Positions 26,880 through 38,458 of a DNA stretch of 64,000 bases are shown piece after piece. The notes under the pieces were generated by a model. The model saw only the letters and a list, made by a program, of their open reading frames with translations, did not search any database and was not told the DNA's origin. Made by a program: the position numbers and the translations under genes. Source of the DNA: Stratiolaelaps scimitus (taxonomy: Eukaryota > Arthropoda > Arachnida > Mesostigmata > Laelapidae); NCBI GenBank assembly GCA_019614645.1, contig JABWDB010000006.1:7254001-7318000 (forward strand), read 5' to 3'. Position 1 is the stretch's first letter. The number at the start of each line of letters is the position of its first letter.

Positions 26880-29340
26880 CAACGCAGGCATATACGGCTA
26901 TATCCTACAACAACTACCGCCGAACTGTCGGCAAAGGGGCTTGGCGGCACTTGAGCGACACGTTCCGCACCGGTGATAACAGCAAAGCAGAACCGACACC
27001 ACGGAACACATCGCTAGAGGCGTATCGAGCGTCGAGACGGATCGCAGGAGACGCGAAAGAGCGAATCTTCCACCCTTCCGGACGAACGCGTAGCGAAGAC
27101 CGGGCGCGCGCTAAGGGCGACGACAGCGAGGAGAATGCTGCTCACTCAACGGCGGCGACTACGCCACTCTTGCTACTCGGGCTCGCGGCAACGAGCCGAC
27201 TGCCGATGGGCTTCGCTTATAGCCGTCATCGTTGTTGGTACGTGCTACACACACACATGCATGCATAGAGACATCTCGAGAGAGAGAGAGAGGGCCAGAG
27301 AAGGGTGTAGATAGAGAGAAAGAGAGCAACAGCCTACTTTCTGTACAAGCTCATCATTCGTCTCAAGTCAAACTTGCGGCTCATTCGGAGCTCACAATTC
27401 TCACTCGTTCACAGACATGCTCAGTTTGCTGGGTTGCCGTCTACTCATCCAGTTCCTCCTGAACTTTCAACACTCCCTTTGCAGCCTTTACGCCTGGCTG
27501 GCTCTTACCCTTCTCACAGACTTCTACCACACCCTGCGCCATCCGCTAGACGCGCCCACTCGACGCGTAGCATCGCCATTCGCCACCGTCCGCCGTGCCT
27601 GTCGGATAGCAGCAGCACCAGCAGCGGTGGTGGTGGTGGTAGTGTCGGTACTTACGATGGTGGTACTATACTGTGTACCCGGTCCGCGTTCGTTCCCATT
27701 CCCAACTGCCCGCCTCTGCCTTTCTTCCTCGCGCAATGCTGGAATATCCCAGGGGAATTACCATAGTTGAGGGCGCCAACTACTTAGGGATCTGGTGGAG
27801 CAACGCCCGTATAAATTCATACATAAGAAGCTTCGCTGGTGCATTCGGCATAATATCGCGAACGATCTATGAGAAGGCCGACTCTGCCTTGGCCAGGCAG
27901 AAGATCCTGGATCGGTTTATGTGGGAGGGCTGTGTTTTCTACGAGTTAGGGCAAGATTCTCGTATTGCAGCAATATATATATATATATATATATATATTC
28001 CTGCATCTAATAAACACGTGTCAGCATAGAGGAGGTGCACAACGGGAGATGAAAACGAATATATAATTTTTCGAATCTTTGCGGGTCATACACGAAGTCG
28101 ATATCCGAAGAATGAGCGGAGTTAGAATAGCACAACATCTCGACGAGTCTAATAAGGAAACGCGCTACTAACGAACGAAACACCTGTCAGTGCTCTAGGT
28201 TACGTTCTGATGACATGGCCAATGTTCTCTGTCGAGAAGAGCGTCAATCTTGTCGAGAAAGTATACTATTCTCGTCCGTATAAAGCTCGCTAGACATGTA
28301 GCTATTGCTTCACAATAGTACTACATCATTACCATATCCAGCGGGAAGCAGATTAACATCGGGCAATCTCTAAATAGTCGCCTATTATTCAGGTAACTTT
28401 TGTACCTATTGTACCTTACACAGGCGGCGAAGTCAAAGACCGCTAGTCGCTCTAGCCTGATCCAGCCTGATGTGCTAAGTGCGTCGCATTACGTATACGG
28501 TCGATTCTACTCGATATTATAAATAGCCCTTAAAAACATAAGCAAAGGGAGACACATGGTGGACGAGGTTCCTTTGTTATCCGTCTGTATGTCTGTCGGT
28601 TGGGCTCTCTGTCTCATCGCGTGTTGGCGTTTCTCTGTTGTGCTGCCCGAACGAACAAGGCAGAACAGCCGCGGCCACTTTTCCCTGTCCCTCGTATCTC
28701 TCCCCATACATGGCCCGGCGTCGCTAAAGCCGCCATTGCTTAGGACAGCACAGCACCGACCGGTCGCGCTCGCAGCACAGCCGGCACTGGATAGGGTGTT
28801 CCTGTATTCCACTTCCAGTCAATAATTCATCGCGTTGCCCGCGAGCGGAAATGGCCGAGGCTGGATGCCTGCCCCATTCGCGGTGGCGAGCCCGCACTGT
28901 GCACTTGTTCGCTCTGTCCTTGGTACGGTACCCCTGGTCGAAGCTTCCCCCTCGACCAGGGATACCCTATGGTTGCTGTCAGTCCGTTGCATCGCAATGT
29001 TGCTACGCCTCGGTCTCCTCTCCGTCCCCTCTGATTGGCCCCCCCCGGTTTCCCTGGCGGTCGCCCAGCAGCCGCCGATGAGCGCGCAAGGACGAAGCCA
29101 GCCAGAGCCGTTGCCGCCACAGGCGTAAGAGGTCATCAATTACTCCCGACCAATACATCACTCTAAATGTAGCAGTAACCCAACCTCTGCAGGGCAGGGG
29201 GACCTCTCGCAGCCGCAGCTGCCCGCTTTGCTCAGCTCTGGCTTGCTCACGGGTCTGCTACGCCCCTGGTGCTCACGGCTCCGCAGTCATCCTCCGGTGG
29301 CTTCCACAGGCCAGGTCGAATTTGACCACTGCCAACTAGC
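26880..29340. other. Two G+C-rich islands, no supported gene
   Basis: 26880-27760 and 28600-29340 are G+C-rich with many overlapping open frames on both strands, GGT/GGC triplets near 27620 and a GA run near 27280. The frame at 27673-28029 ends in an Ile-Tyr run made by a (TA)n tract. No recognisable product was found, and the intervening DNA is featureless. Confidence 0.3.
28927..28966. other. Hairpin, 10-bp perfect stem extended to 15 positions with one mismatch
   Basis: CCCTGGTCGA (28932-28941) pairs with TCGACCAGGG (28952-28961) around a 10-base pyrimidine-rich loop. GGTA and TACC outside it extend the stem past one mismatch. It lies in a G+C-rich island with no supported gene. Confidence 0.7.
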
Positions 29341-30265
29341 CGATATAGGCGGACATCCCGTATCTTTTATCCTTGTAGTTTCTCCATGTTTCCCTCCCTG
29401 GCTTAGCCTGGTTATCCCGTGCTGTGCTTGACCATCCTGGTATCATTTTGTTTCGTAAATGTAACCCTTGTTGATTCGTTGACTCATGTTACCTCTACGG
29501 GTCACAATCGCCAACAGCAGAACAGTGGCTAGACCAACACAAGTCGACTATCTAAGAGAGTTCAGGATTTGTACCCATGCGGGCATTTTGCTACATCCCC
29601 CCATAGTTTGGTAGTGCCTGTTTACATCGTATAAAGATTAAAAAATGAAATCACTCTATGTCGATTTGGAGGTTCACGTGTAGATAAAAAGAAGGTACGT
29701 AACAAGAATAATTGTGTGCCCTTACATTTCATGAATAATATACTCGAATGCACCACAAGAACTGATAATTCAAGCTTTTACAATTTCCTGATATCCAGTA
29801 TAATACCACGCATCACCTAGATAGCTTGGTACCAGTGCATTACGATACGTGTAAGCATACACTACATTATACATCTGCACGTACACAGATGATGTATGGC
29901 TTCTTCTATTTAGGTGCCGCCCAAGTGACGAAGCTCCGTTTCAGCTTCAATTCATTTGCCGTTAGTGTGTATACCCGTAGCCATAAGCCATTCCTCGTGT
30001 ACTCGCCTACGAGGCGCACAATGCAATAGCGAATATTCGCTTTGAATGTGTTTGCCTTGAGCTGCCGCTCTTCTGGGGTCTTCAACAGTCGTGAGTTGCG
30101 CCTCGTACCACGGTGACATTCGGACGCAGTGGCACACTCCACGTCGTCACTCTGTTGGACTGGGCTGTTATGGGTAGATTGCCACCACTAAGCCAGCCTA
30201 ACCGAGATCCTGGACGAGACGCATGCTCGCCTGCTATTCGTCTCGCTACAGCTGAAGAACAGCGA

Positions 30266-30310
30266 ATGGAGAAGGCGATCGTGGTGGGGATGGTGGTCGT
30301 AGTGGTGGCG
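30266..30310 (+). CDS. Candidate first coding exon with signal-peptide-like start
   Basis: An ATG opens a 15-codon stretch, MEKAIVVGMVVVVVA, with a short charged start and a hydrophobic core, which is what a secretion signal looks like. It is followed by GTTCGT, the same donor hexamer used at the securely supported exon end at 41563. It ends on a codon boundary, and the candidate exon at 31916 begins on one, so the two join in frame across a 1.6-kb intron. Against it: the bases before the ATG are not a strong initiation context (C at -3), the exon is very short, and the Val run comes from a GTG-rich, low-complexity stretch. Other possible starts for the gene are an ATG at 18445 followed by TTC|GTAAGT at 18552, and an open frame ending at a GTAAGT at 22974 in the phase needed by 32649. 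Confidence 0.2.
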
Positions 30311-30705
30311 GTTCGTTTGTCTAAGCTAATTATCTTCTGTTTGGCGAGACCCTTCCGTCTCCAACATCAGCCAGAGCCAGGGCCACTCGTTCTTGAAACG
30401 AATTCACTCTCTCCCTGTTGTGCCCCCGTCTTCGGTATAGCCAAGCAGCCCAAATCCTTCCTTCGTTCGTTTTCCCGTTCTCGCGTAGGCCACCAGACGT
30501 CGGGACAGAAACTTCTACTAGCCTTAGCCTTCTAGTACGCCTCTAGTAGCCTCTTCGCTTTCTCTATCGGCTCAGCCGAGGCTGGTCCGATCTGCTCCCG
30601 ATCTCGTTCGCTGTACTACTCTTGCTCTCTAACGCCGCTTATGACCGAAACCGTGCATCTAAGCTATGTTCTCCCTTCTCAGCCGCACGCTGTCGGCCTC
30701 CCGAC

Positions 30706-30731
30706 GTAGGCTCGCCTGCTGGCGAGCCTAC
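30706..30731. other. Perfect 11-bp hairpin with a 4-base loop
   Basis: GTAGGCTCGCC (30706-30716), loop TGCT, GGCGAGCCTAC (30721-30731). With 8 of 11 pairs G-C it would be very stable in RNA. It lies 1.2 kb before the candidate exon at 31916, in DNA that may be transcribed on the + strand. Confidence 0.75.
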
Positions 30732-31580
30732 TTGACTTGCAAATTGTACCACTGGCGGAGCGACCCCTTGCTGCCCGCAGTCGTTGCGAGTCCGTCGTTC
30801 GTTCCCTGCCGTCCTGCAACGCGCGCTCTCTCGGACTCTCTGTCCGTCGCTGCAGGTCTGCACGATGCCTGCCTTTCTCTTCTGACACGCCGAGCTCTTG
30901 GCATTCTCGCAGCGGATTCGTCGTGGCGGTTAATGACACCGCATGTGTGCAGACACAAGCATTCGGTGGGTTGAAGACCGAGCCCATCGCATTGGACTTG
31001 GCTTGTCGGTCAGAGAATGGGTATAGCAGGGGCACATTCGGGATTGAGGGAGCGCGGGCAGAAGAAGAAGAGAGAGAGAGAGAGAGAGAAAGGAACGATT
31101 GCCTGTTCTCGATGAGAGAAGACCCGACTAACCCCTTTATATGCAGCCACGCACAAGCGCGCACTGTCATATATCAGTGGGATCACTGAACGCGAACATG
31201 TGGATCAACTCATAGACGAAAGGACAGCACAGATCAAAACTGATTTTGCCAATTCACGATCGATTAGGAGCACAGCTGATGTCTCTCATGATCCTTTGGC
31301 CAAAGGATTGCAACACATGTCTTGCAGCCTGTGGCCGTAAGGTTGAGCTGACACAGGAGAATGCTTACTCGATCTTTCTCTCGGGGACCTTTCACCGAAT
31401 TGGGTCCGGTGTGCGGAAGGCCGAAGCATGACTCTAAACCTTTATTTTTTAACTATGTGTTCAAGTTGTACCATATGGCATTGCCAACTCAGAATCGAAC
31501 TGTTTTTATACTTTATTTGATTGCTAACAACTTGCTTAAGCGAGGTATGTGAACTAAGCAATTGCATGATGCGTAACTAC

Positions 31581-31582
<2 letters not shown>

Positions 31583-31632
<50 letters not shown>
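31583..31632. repeat. (TA)n microsatellite
   Basis: Uninterrupted TA dinucleotide run of about 50 bases. Shorter TA runs lie at 355-380, 14413-14434, 16221-16252, 18891-18915, 27972-27998, 42955-42979, 42992-43029, 46381-46411 and 48515-48534. Confidence 0.95.
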
Positions 31633-31635
<3 letters not shown>

Positions 31636-31915
31636 ACATGTATTTAATCGATGCTAACGACAATCATTGGCAGCTTTGATATTCGGTGGTTTTCCATGAT
31701 TTTAGTGTTTTTTTTATATTATTTGTAGCTTTCTTGTTTCTTCTGTTCCTGTAGAATAAAGAGGTTTTAGGAAAGCTGGCTGCAATTTTCGGTTGACGTT
31801 ATGCTTTGACGTGACCATCTCATTCTCACATACGAAGACACAAGCTGCATATTAAATCGTAATAAGAATTTTTTTAATTAAACTCTTGGTTGTCCCAGGT
31901 TAGCCCATCTTGCAG

Positions 31916-32084
31916 GGTAACTTCGGACAAGCACTAGAGGAGATGTACGGTATAGAGGATCTTGACGTCTGCGAATTGCACGCATTTTACAAGGGGCTTG
32001 CTCGCTGGCGTTTTAATTCAGCATACACCACCTTACGAAATCACGCGGCTACGCGCGAGCCTCGCCACTCAGAACTTGTCCCAA
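31916..32084 (+). CDS. Candidate upstream exon of the chitin-binding gene
   Basis: The open stretch starts after CCCATCTTGCAG (a pyrimidine-containing AG acceptor, with a further T-rich run before it) and ends at CCCAA|GTATGA. It codes for about 56 residues beginning GNFGQALEEMYGIEDLD. It has no recognisable domain and a mixed acidic, aromatic and basic composition. It ends one base into a codon, which is exactly the phase needed to join the Thr-rich exon at 32649 (the split codon becomes ATT, Ile). Codon choice looks coding-like. If it is not spliced, the frame runs only a few more codons to a TGA at 32096. The exon is short and the donor is not strong, so this could be chance. An RNA read across 32084/32649 would settle it. 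Confidence 0.33.
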
Positions 32085-32648
32085 GTATGACCAATTGACG
32101 GTACTATTTATAACCCCCCTGAAGCTTACCAACAATAATTCTAGAATGTTGCCTCTTACATTTGATCGATGCAAGCCAAACTTTTGAATAGGGAAACTAA
32201 GAGCACTTCAAGCGATGTAGTGTCTATGTGTCTCTTCCAACACTTGGTTAATGCTGTGGAAACAATTGAAGACTGCTGACGATGTCATCGCTAAGCTTAA
32301 TTCACAGCAGAATTGAAACCAAGTAGGCATTTATTAAGCAGAACCTTCCCACCGCATCTGATATCAGTTACACGGATGTTAACTCTACTGGATGATGCCC
32401 TGCTAGTTCGATTGGTTTTTGTGATCTGTTTAACGGAACTGCAGTTTTTACAACGCTTAAATTCTGTACGCGTTACGTCGCGGGCCTTGAATCGATAACG
32501 CCTTACTTGGCTTGTTCCTGTGATTAAGGTTCCTGTATCTACATATCCATCGAACACAAGCTGTATATCACAACCCTAAGGTGAATATTCATCATTCAGG
32601 GCAACATTTCCTCATGATCCTCTGTTTGTCCCTGCGTTCATGTTGCAG

Positions 32649-32866
32649 TTGCTGCCACATTCGTGGAAACTGTCGAAGGACAGCTACAGAGTCCGGAACA
32701 GAATGGCCCCAACAGAAACACCACCACCGTCACCGCGACGACGACGACCACCACCACCGCAGCAAAGGCTAGCACCACATCCTTGGAAGTCGGCGTTGCT
32801 CAGCCGGCCTCTTTCACAACAACACCAGCACCTGCAACAGTAACATCAGTGGCAGCTGACAGGAAG
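32649..32866 (+). CDS. Thr-rich mucin-like exon of the chitin-binding protein
   Basis: The acceptor is a clear pyrimidine tract ending in CATGTTGCAG, and the donor AGGAAG|GTGAGT is near consensus. Reading from base 32651, the exon codes for about 72 residues: an acidic/Gln start (TFVETVEGQLQSPEQNG), then Thr/Ala/Pro-rich sequence with a run of seven Thr (within TTTVTATTTTTTT), ending VTSVAADRK. Such Ser/Thr-rich linkers are typical O-glycosylation substrates in secreted chitin-matrix proteins (family knowledge). The exon ends on a codon boundary and joins in frame to 41227 or to the candidate exon at 38309. It begins with two bases of a split codon, so at least one more upstream exon is needed. 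It could instead belong to another + strand gene, but phase, strand and composition favour this one. Confidence 0.6.
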
Positions 32867-35580
32867 GTGAGTTATTGTCCCTCGAGGATGTCGACAAAGG
32901 AGGCCCGTTGCCAACTGAGCTCCTCTTACAATTGTCATTGGACATCGAAGTCCCTCGATGTCCCTCTGTAGGAGTTAGCCAGACAAGCAACCCAAGAATC
33001 ATTGCAATGTAAGAGCAGCTGCTGCATACGCAGTCATCTATAGAAACTGGCCAATTTTCAAATATTCTGCTTATCCATACACACGGCCCTGTATGCTATT
33101 CCGTGACGTTTGCGGACACGACAATCGTCAACATGTTTTTACTCTGGGTTCGTATAGAGCCCCAAAGGAGAGGTCAGAAGAGATCACGGTTTTCGCAGTC
33201 GTTTCCACCACGGTTCTATAAAGCGTTGTTTGCCAGGCGCCTTTTTTCTCGTTCTCCCTATATGAGCTGTGGAAAACTCGCTGGAGCTAGAAGGGCCCAC
33301 ATGCACTGTAAGGGGCAGACAATTTCTTTCCAAGTAGATGTCCTCGACATAACAGACATCACCCAGACGTTTACATCGTCTAGCAAGCGTTCTTCAAGAC
33401 GGGCCTTGTATTCTTCAGCCTTTGCCCTATTGCTCTCCTCCATTTTGCTGGCCCATGCATTCGAAGAGAGGTTAGGGACGCTACTCTGTACCGCTGTATT
33501 CCAGCGTTACCGGAGTTACAGCCTACTTAGTGTTCTAGACGCGGGCTGGAACTGTTGTCGACACACGCACAGGGTCACAAGCACATGTAGCACGTTTACA
33601 CAAATATAACGTGTATATGTACAAATGGTCGGGCTAGATCTACAGCTAAGACCAACAGAAAGCGGTGGAGCGTTGACGGGCTCTTCGTCAACCGTCGACC
33701 GAGTTTATTCAAGATGCTGGATTCATTTATACACACGATAACCTTAATACACTCGTGCGTTATTTATGTATCGGATATGTGTGGCAGCTTTGAAGTGTTT
33801 GACATCTCACCTAAATATAGAATGGAATATCTAGATTCGTGCCAATGTAATATGTGATCCGCTAATTAGTGTAAGTGTCCTATGTTTTATGCGGTGACCC
33901 TTCAGTGTCATTTTCATCGTTCAGTTATGAGCGCTACAGTTATACATTGAGGTTATAATGACTGCCTAGCACTTGACACACGATGATGGGTTACAAAATT
34001 TAAAAAAGTTAAGACAAACGTATTTAATACAATGCAATACACCTTATTCGGCACACAAACAGAAGCGAACAACGGCGAAGTTCATGTGCGTTTATGTATT
34101 GTTAATGAGAAGATTCGTTTAAAAATAGAATCCTCATCTGAGAATGTAGCCATTTAGCAATGGTGCAGACAGACAATATTACACTCCAGAAGTATTGAGC
34201 ATAAAGCTTATAAGCTGTCGAGGTTGTTTTAAAAACAAAAGGTCATTGAACTGGATCGTTTCGATTATTTGTCTCTTCCGAATGCCCGGCTTTCCTGTAG
34301 TATACATCCTATAGCGTATGAGTTATAACTAGGCCAAAGACTAACTGTTATACTGCTCCTATGGCTTTAACACATTTGAGATAAGTAACACCACTTATTT
34401 TTAACAGACGGTTTCAATCCAAATTCGTAGTTCGAAGCGCAAATCGTTAGCCACAATTCGTCTCTCAAGACAAAACCACTGAATTAATCAATGCTTTGGA
34501 TGAACGCCAAAGGAAGTCTCTTAATTAGTTTTTACACTTTTATTCTCTACCTCTGTCTCTCTCGCTCCGTTTTTTCCTCCTCCTCAGAATGAGGCCCTAT
34601 AACATCGGCAGAAAATAATACAGACACATATATACTGGCCTTCGATTACGATCGTTCGCTACCTATGGGTGTCCCACCAGCATGACCACTGCCATCTTCA
34701 CACCTCTGTATTTACAGGCTTTATCTATCTCTCTGGCCGCTTCCCGCCATTTATTTCAATTCCTGTTCCACGGGGAATGACGGCCACCTGCGATGAATCT
34801 ATTAACGAAGTATTTCTCTATTTTATTGCACACACACGCACTCTCAGCGGCAACGAGGCGCTCGGACCTCCATATGAACCACAACGTGAACGGACAAACG
34901 TACACGTAATCGAATACATACGTAAAGTAAGCGGACATACGCTTAGTAGACAGCAATGCTGTGCCAACTATATGTTCCGCCGTGCATGTGCGTGCCTGTG
35001 TGTGCACGTGTGTTCTATCATTGGGCAATACTATTTATTTCTTCTTGTTCCTGTTCGGCATAGCGGCCGACGTACCGGTTCTGGGACTCCTGCCGACGCA
35101 GCCTTTTGGGAGGCAATAATATTTTGTTCTGCCACCACCTGATGGCTAACGGGCCAGCCTTTTCCTCTCGTCGTCATCGCCGCTTCTGTGATGGTGCCAT
35201 CCCAGCAGCAGCAGCAGAGCCTGCCTTTTCCATCGTCGGCCTTTTCCCTTGTTCCCGAGGGGAATGTTCCCGCTCTCCGACTTTTTTGTTGTTCCCTCCT
35301 CTTCTATCTGCTTCTCCATCCTCTCCTCGTGTCGTCCTCTTACACCGACCGGCTCTCGGAAGCAGCCCTTTCACGCGCTCTCAGTACAGCCCAACCCCCG
35401 ACACTGCCGCCGTGCCCCGCGAGTGTTTAATTGTCGTCGTGCTACACGACCGAACAGGCGGGCAGGCAAGGAGACACAAGGCTCGGGTGCAGAAACGCTG
35501 GCTGACGCCCTCCGTGTAAGAGCAGTGCCCCTTCGGGCTGGGTTCGGCCCTGGCCACGCTACGCCACGCCACACCATGGC

Positions 35581-35632
35581 CTATGTCGTCGCCGCCACCG
35601 CCGCCACCGCCGCCACCGCCACCGCCGCCGTC
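35581..35632. repeat. CCG/CCA triplet tract
   Basis: Repeated GCCGCCACC units within a G+C-rich island. They give Ala-Thr or Gly/Val runs in overlapping frames, none of which looks like a real protein. Confidence 0.9.
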
Positions 35633-37687
35633 GCAACCTGCTGTCGTACCCTCCTGTCGGCTTGTCCCCTGCAAGCTTGCAGCAGCTTCCCAGGCCTCGA
35701 GTGGTGCTGTCGCATCCGTGAATTGGGCCCCATCGATAGATAGATAGGTAGATAGCACACGGGGACGCGTACAAGGATGCGAGGAGTGTGCGGATATCTG
35801 CCTGCACTTGGCCTCCTGTCGTCTGACGACGCACCCCAGCTGTTCGCTCGCTTCGCGCCTCGGTTAGCAAGCCGAAACGCGACCGGTGCCTGCCCTCCGG
35901 ACCACCAATCCCCCCATCTCTCGGTCGGAATTTTGATAACCTTGAGAAGTACGGGCCTCACGGATGATGACAGCGGCGACCACAGTAGCAAGGAACATTA
36001 CCGGTCCAGGTCGCCGTACTGGCGTTCGGGTGGCGTTAACTCGTGCGGGTATCCAAAGCAGACAGACATGCCGCCAGTTTTTGAGTTAACTTGGGTCTAC
36101 AACCAGCGCTAAGATGCAGGACTGAAAACAATGTCACGTTGTCAAATGGTATCCCTACATACAAGACGAAATTTTATTTGTCTACAACCCACACGTGTGA
36201 GAAACCGGTCACTTGTGTGTAATAGCTATGATGTGTCACTGCTGTCACGAGTGCAAAACGTTTCAAATTCATGATATATAATAACACAATGCGTTCGTAG
36301 TTACTACGAAGATTGCCTCGCGTGCATGCTGTGATGTAACACTCATGTATCTTTGGTGTCCACGACCATCGCACGATCGAATCGACAACCGAAGATTACT
36401 ACGGCAGACGGATCGTGGTAATCGCGACCAATAGTCCGATTCGTAGAAGTATTAAAAGAGCTGACATTGTGGTGGTGTCCGCCCGCCGTGACAGAACACC
36501 TGGAAGCAGTGGCGAACAGGCGAACGCTGTCACCTGCTGGGCGTTGGAGGGAAACCATTCGGTAACGGACCAGCGAGGCGCCAGAGAAAAGGGGACATGA
36601 GCGGGCATATTTGGGGGTCTCTGGTCGGGCTTTGTTGGGGGTATAATTTAATGATGCCCCTGAACCCCGCTATCTCGCAGACATTCTTCCCCATCGCTTT
36701 GCACCCATCTTCACCGGTGCATGTGAAACACGCGTCATAGGCCGGAGGGACGGCCGGTCGGGCAGCATGCAACACGCCGCCTAGACGACACCCGCCATCG
36801 CCGCCGCCAGCGCTTCTACTGCCGCCGTCATCGGCCGCGTGCTTCCCGCCGCCGATCCCGCTATGGCTTGTGTGACTCCTGACCCGCTGCGTTATTCATG
36901 TTATCATCGTCGATGCCGCGGACGCCACCGCCGCCGCCATCATGCCTGCTAACGTTTCGCCAACGACTAATGACTATTTGTACCTATATCGATATAAGAT
37001 GCACCCTCGCCCTGCTTCTATTCGGCCATGATTGCATGAGAGTATCATTCATCCATTGATCTACATCAATGCTACGTCTCTCCTGCGATACATAGGTATT
37101 TATCTATATTTACACGTGAACAGAGAGACTACGACACGATGACGGCAGCATCTTTGTTGTAAATGTGATCGAGGAATATCTGTTAGTTAGCTAGAGATGC
37201 TGAACGAGCCGGCCTGTGAGACGTACGCGAATAGGTCTGGCGATGACAGGCTCACCTAAGTAAGGCTAATTGGGACTTAAGAAGGAATAATTAATTGAAA
37301 GTTGAGAAGGAACGTGAAATACGCTCGGTAATGAATATAGTTATGTGCTAAATACACCAACACGAGGACCTAATATTACAAGCTGCTGAGTGCCGAGCAA
37401 AGCGAAGTGCATAAAAATAGCTCCAGCTCTCCATATGTATAGATATATATTATTTATGTACATATTAGAGTGATCTGCGTACCTATGATTGATTCTTATT
37501 CGCCGCCTTGCATAAACTACGAGGTAACTCGGAACTAGACCTTCACTTGCACATAACCCATTGTAGTTGTCCCAGGTACACCAGTAATCCAGTTCTCTTA
37601 CTCGAATATAACAGAAATCCCATCACATGTGCGCATTACCGTGCAAGCACATAGAAGCATTATTTATCAATCCCCAACCATTTGCAC

Positions 37688-37933
37688 AAAAACACCATAT
37701 ATTCCCTCAGTGCAGAATATGCGAAGAACAGTCGTCCAGTGAGTAAGATTGGTACGGAGCAATTGTGTGGAACAACTGAATGACATTAGGCGATTGAAGT
37801 TACATCGAATCTGTTCTACACTGATGCAAAACGTAGAAAATATAGAATCAGCGTCACTTTCATAGATAAAAACAACATATTGTTCCTCAATGACATAAAA
37901 TGCGAGAAGCAGTCCTCGAGTGAGCGAGGAAGG
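37688..37933 (+). repeat. Diverged 65-bp duplication, 180-bp period
   Basis: The segments 37688-37752 and 37868-37933 align from AAAAACA.CATAT through TCCTCA and ATGCGA to CAGTC..CGAGTGAG or its GTCCAGTGAG variant, at roughly 75% identity by eye. No third copy was found. Confidence 0.5.
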
Positions 37934-38308
37934 TCAATAGTAACATAGTTGAGCTGGATAACGTTCGTACAAAACAAGAGAATTGAACACCTGGACGACA
38001 ATTCAGTTATACACTCTTGAAGTGAAATGTTTGTCCCCATAGATTCGTGCGGGGAAAACACTAATTTCCAAAAAAATATACAGGTGAAGTCAAAGGCACA
38101 CCGCCGAAGGCATCTCCATCAGTCCACACAAAATCAGATCTATAAAAACAGCGTATATCGACGAAAAAACGAATGGTGCAAACAAGCAAAATCAAAGTTT
38201 GCAATCGGCAATAATTATTATTCAGAATTGACGGCAAGTACAAAGGGCGAACTGGTCTATCGTCCAAAGGAACAATCGATTTGTTGCTCAGCGAAGTCTG
38301 TGCTGCAG

Positions 38309-38458
38309 AGGTCCGAAGGAGGGAGGGAGTGCGGAATTAACTGTAATCACTTGTTAGACCCAGAGAGCTGCTTGCCTTGCCTGACCGACGACTACACCGA
38401 GCAGAGTTTCAGCCTTAATGACTATCGTAACATTCTCGGATTCTTCATCCCTCCACAG
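38309..38458 (+). CDS. Candidate Cys-rich exon (possible cassette) of the chitin-binding gene
   Basis: The segment is bounded by GTCTGTGCTGCAG| and CTCCACAG|GTAGCC and is exactly 50 codons with both ends on codon boundaries, so including or skipping it keeps the frame between 32866 and 41227. It starts RSEGGRECGINCNHLLDPES and continues CLPCLTDDYTEQSF, with four cysteines spaced C-x3-C-x8-C-x2-C, and ends GFFIPPQ. Codons often end in C (TGC, AAC, GAC, TAC, ACC, TTC), as in the secure exons. I do not recognise the motif; a small disulphide or metal-binding knot in a secreted protein would fit. The larger open frame continues past the donor to a TAA at 38582, so a different exon end is possible. 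The donor lacks the usual AAGT. Confidence 0.45.

Larger units (their letters stand above)
32867..38308 (+). other. Probable intron, with G+C-rich islands
   Basis: There is no supported exon between the GTGAGT donor at 32867 and the candidate acceptor at 38308. The stretch holds A+T-rich DNA, an open but unconvincing frame at 33103-33609, a G+C-rich island at 35100-36110 with a CCG/CCA triplet tract, a second island at 36400-36960 rich in GCC triplets, and a diverged duplication at 37688-37933. The islands could hold alternative promoters or first exons. I see no domain-bearing reading frame in them. Confidence 0.4.

Noticed and set aside
33103..33609. 168-codon + strand frame inside the large intron
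   Set aside because: Composition and codon choice do not resemble the secure exons and no motif is visible.
35249..35991. Several 100-160-codon frames on both strands
   Set aside because: Produced by CCG/CCA triplets and G+C-rich DNA; the Ala, Gly and Val runs are repeat artefacts.
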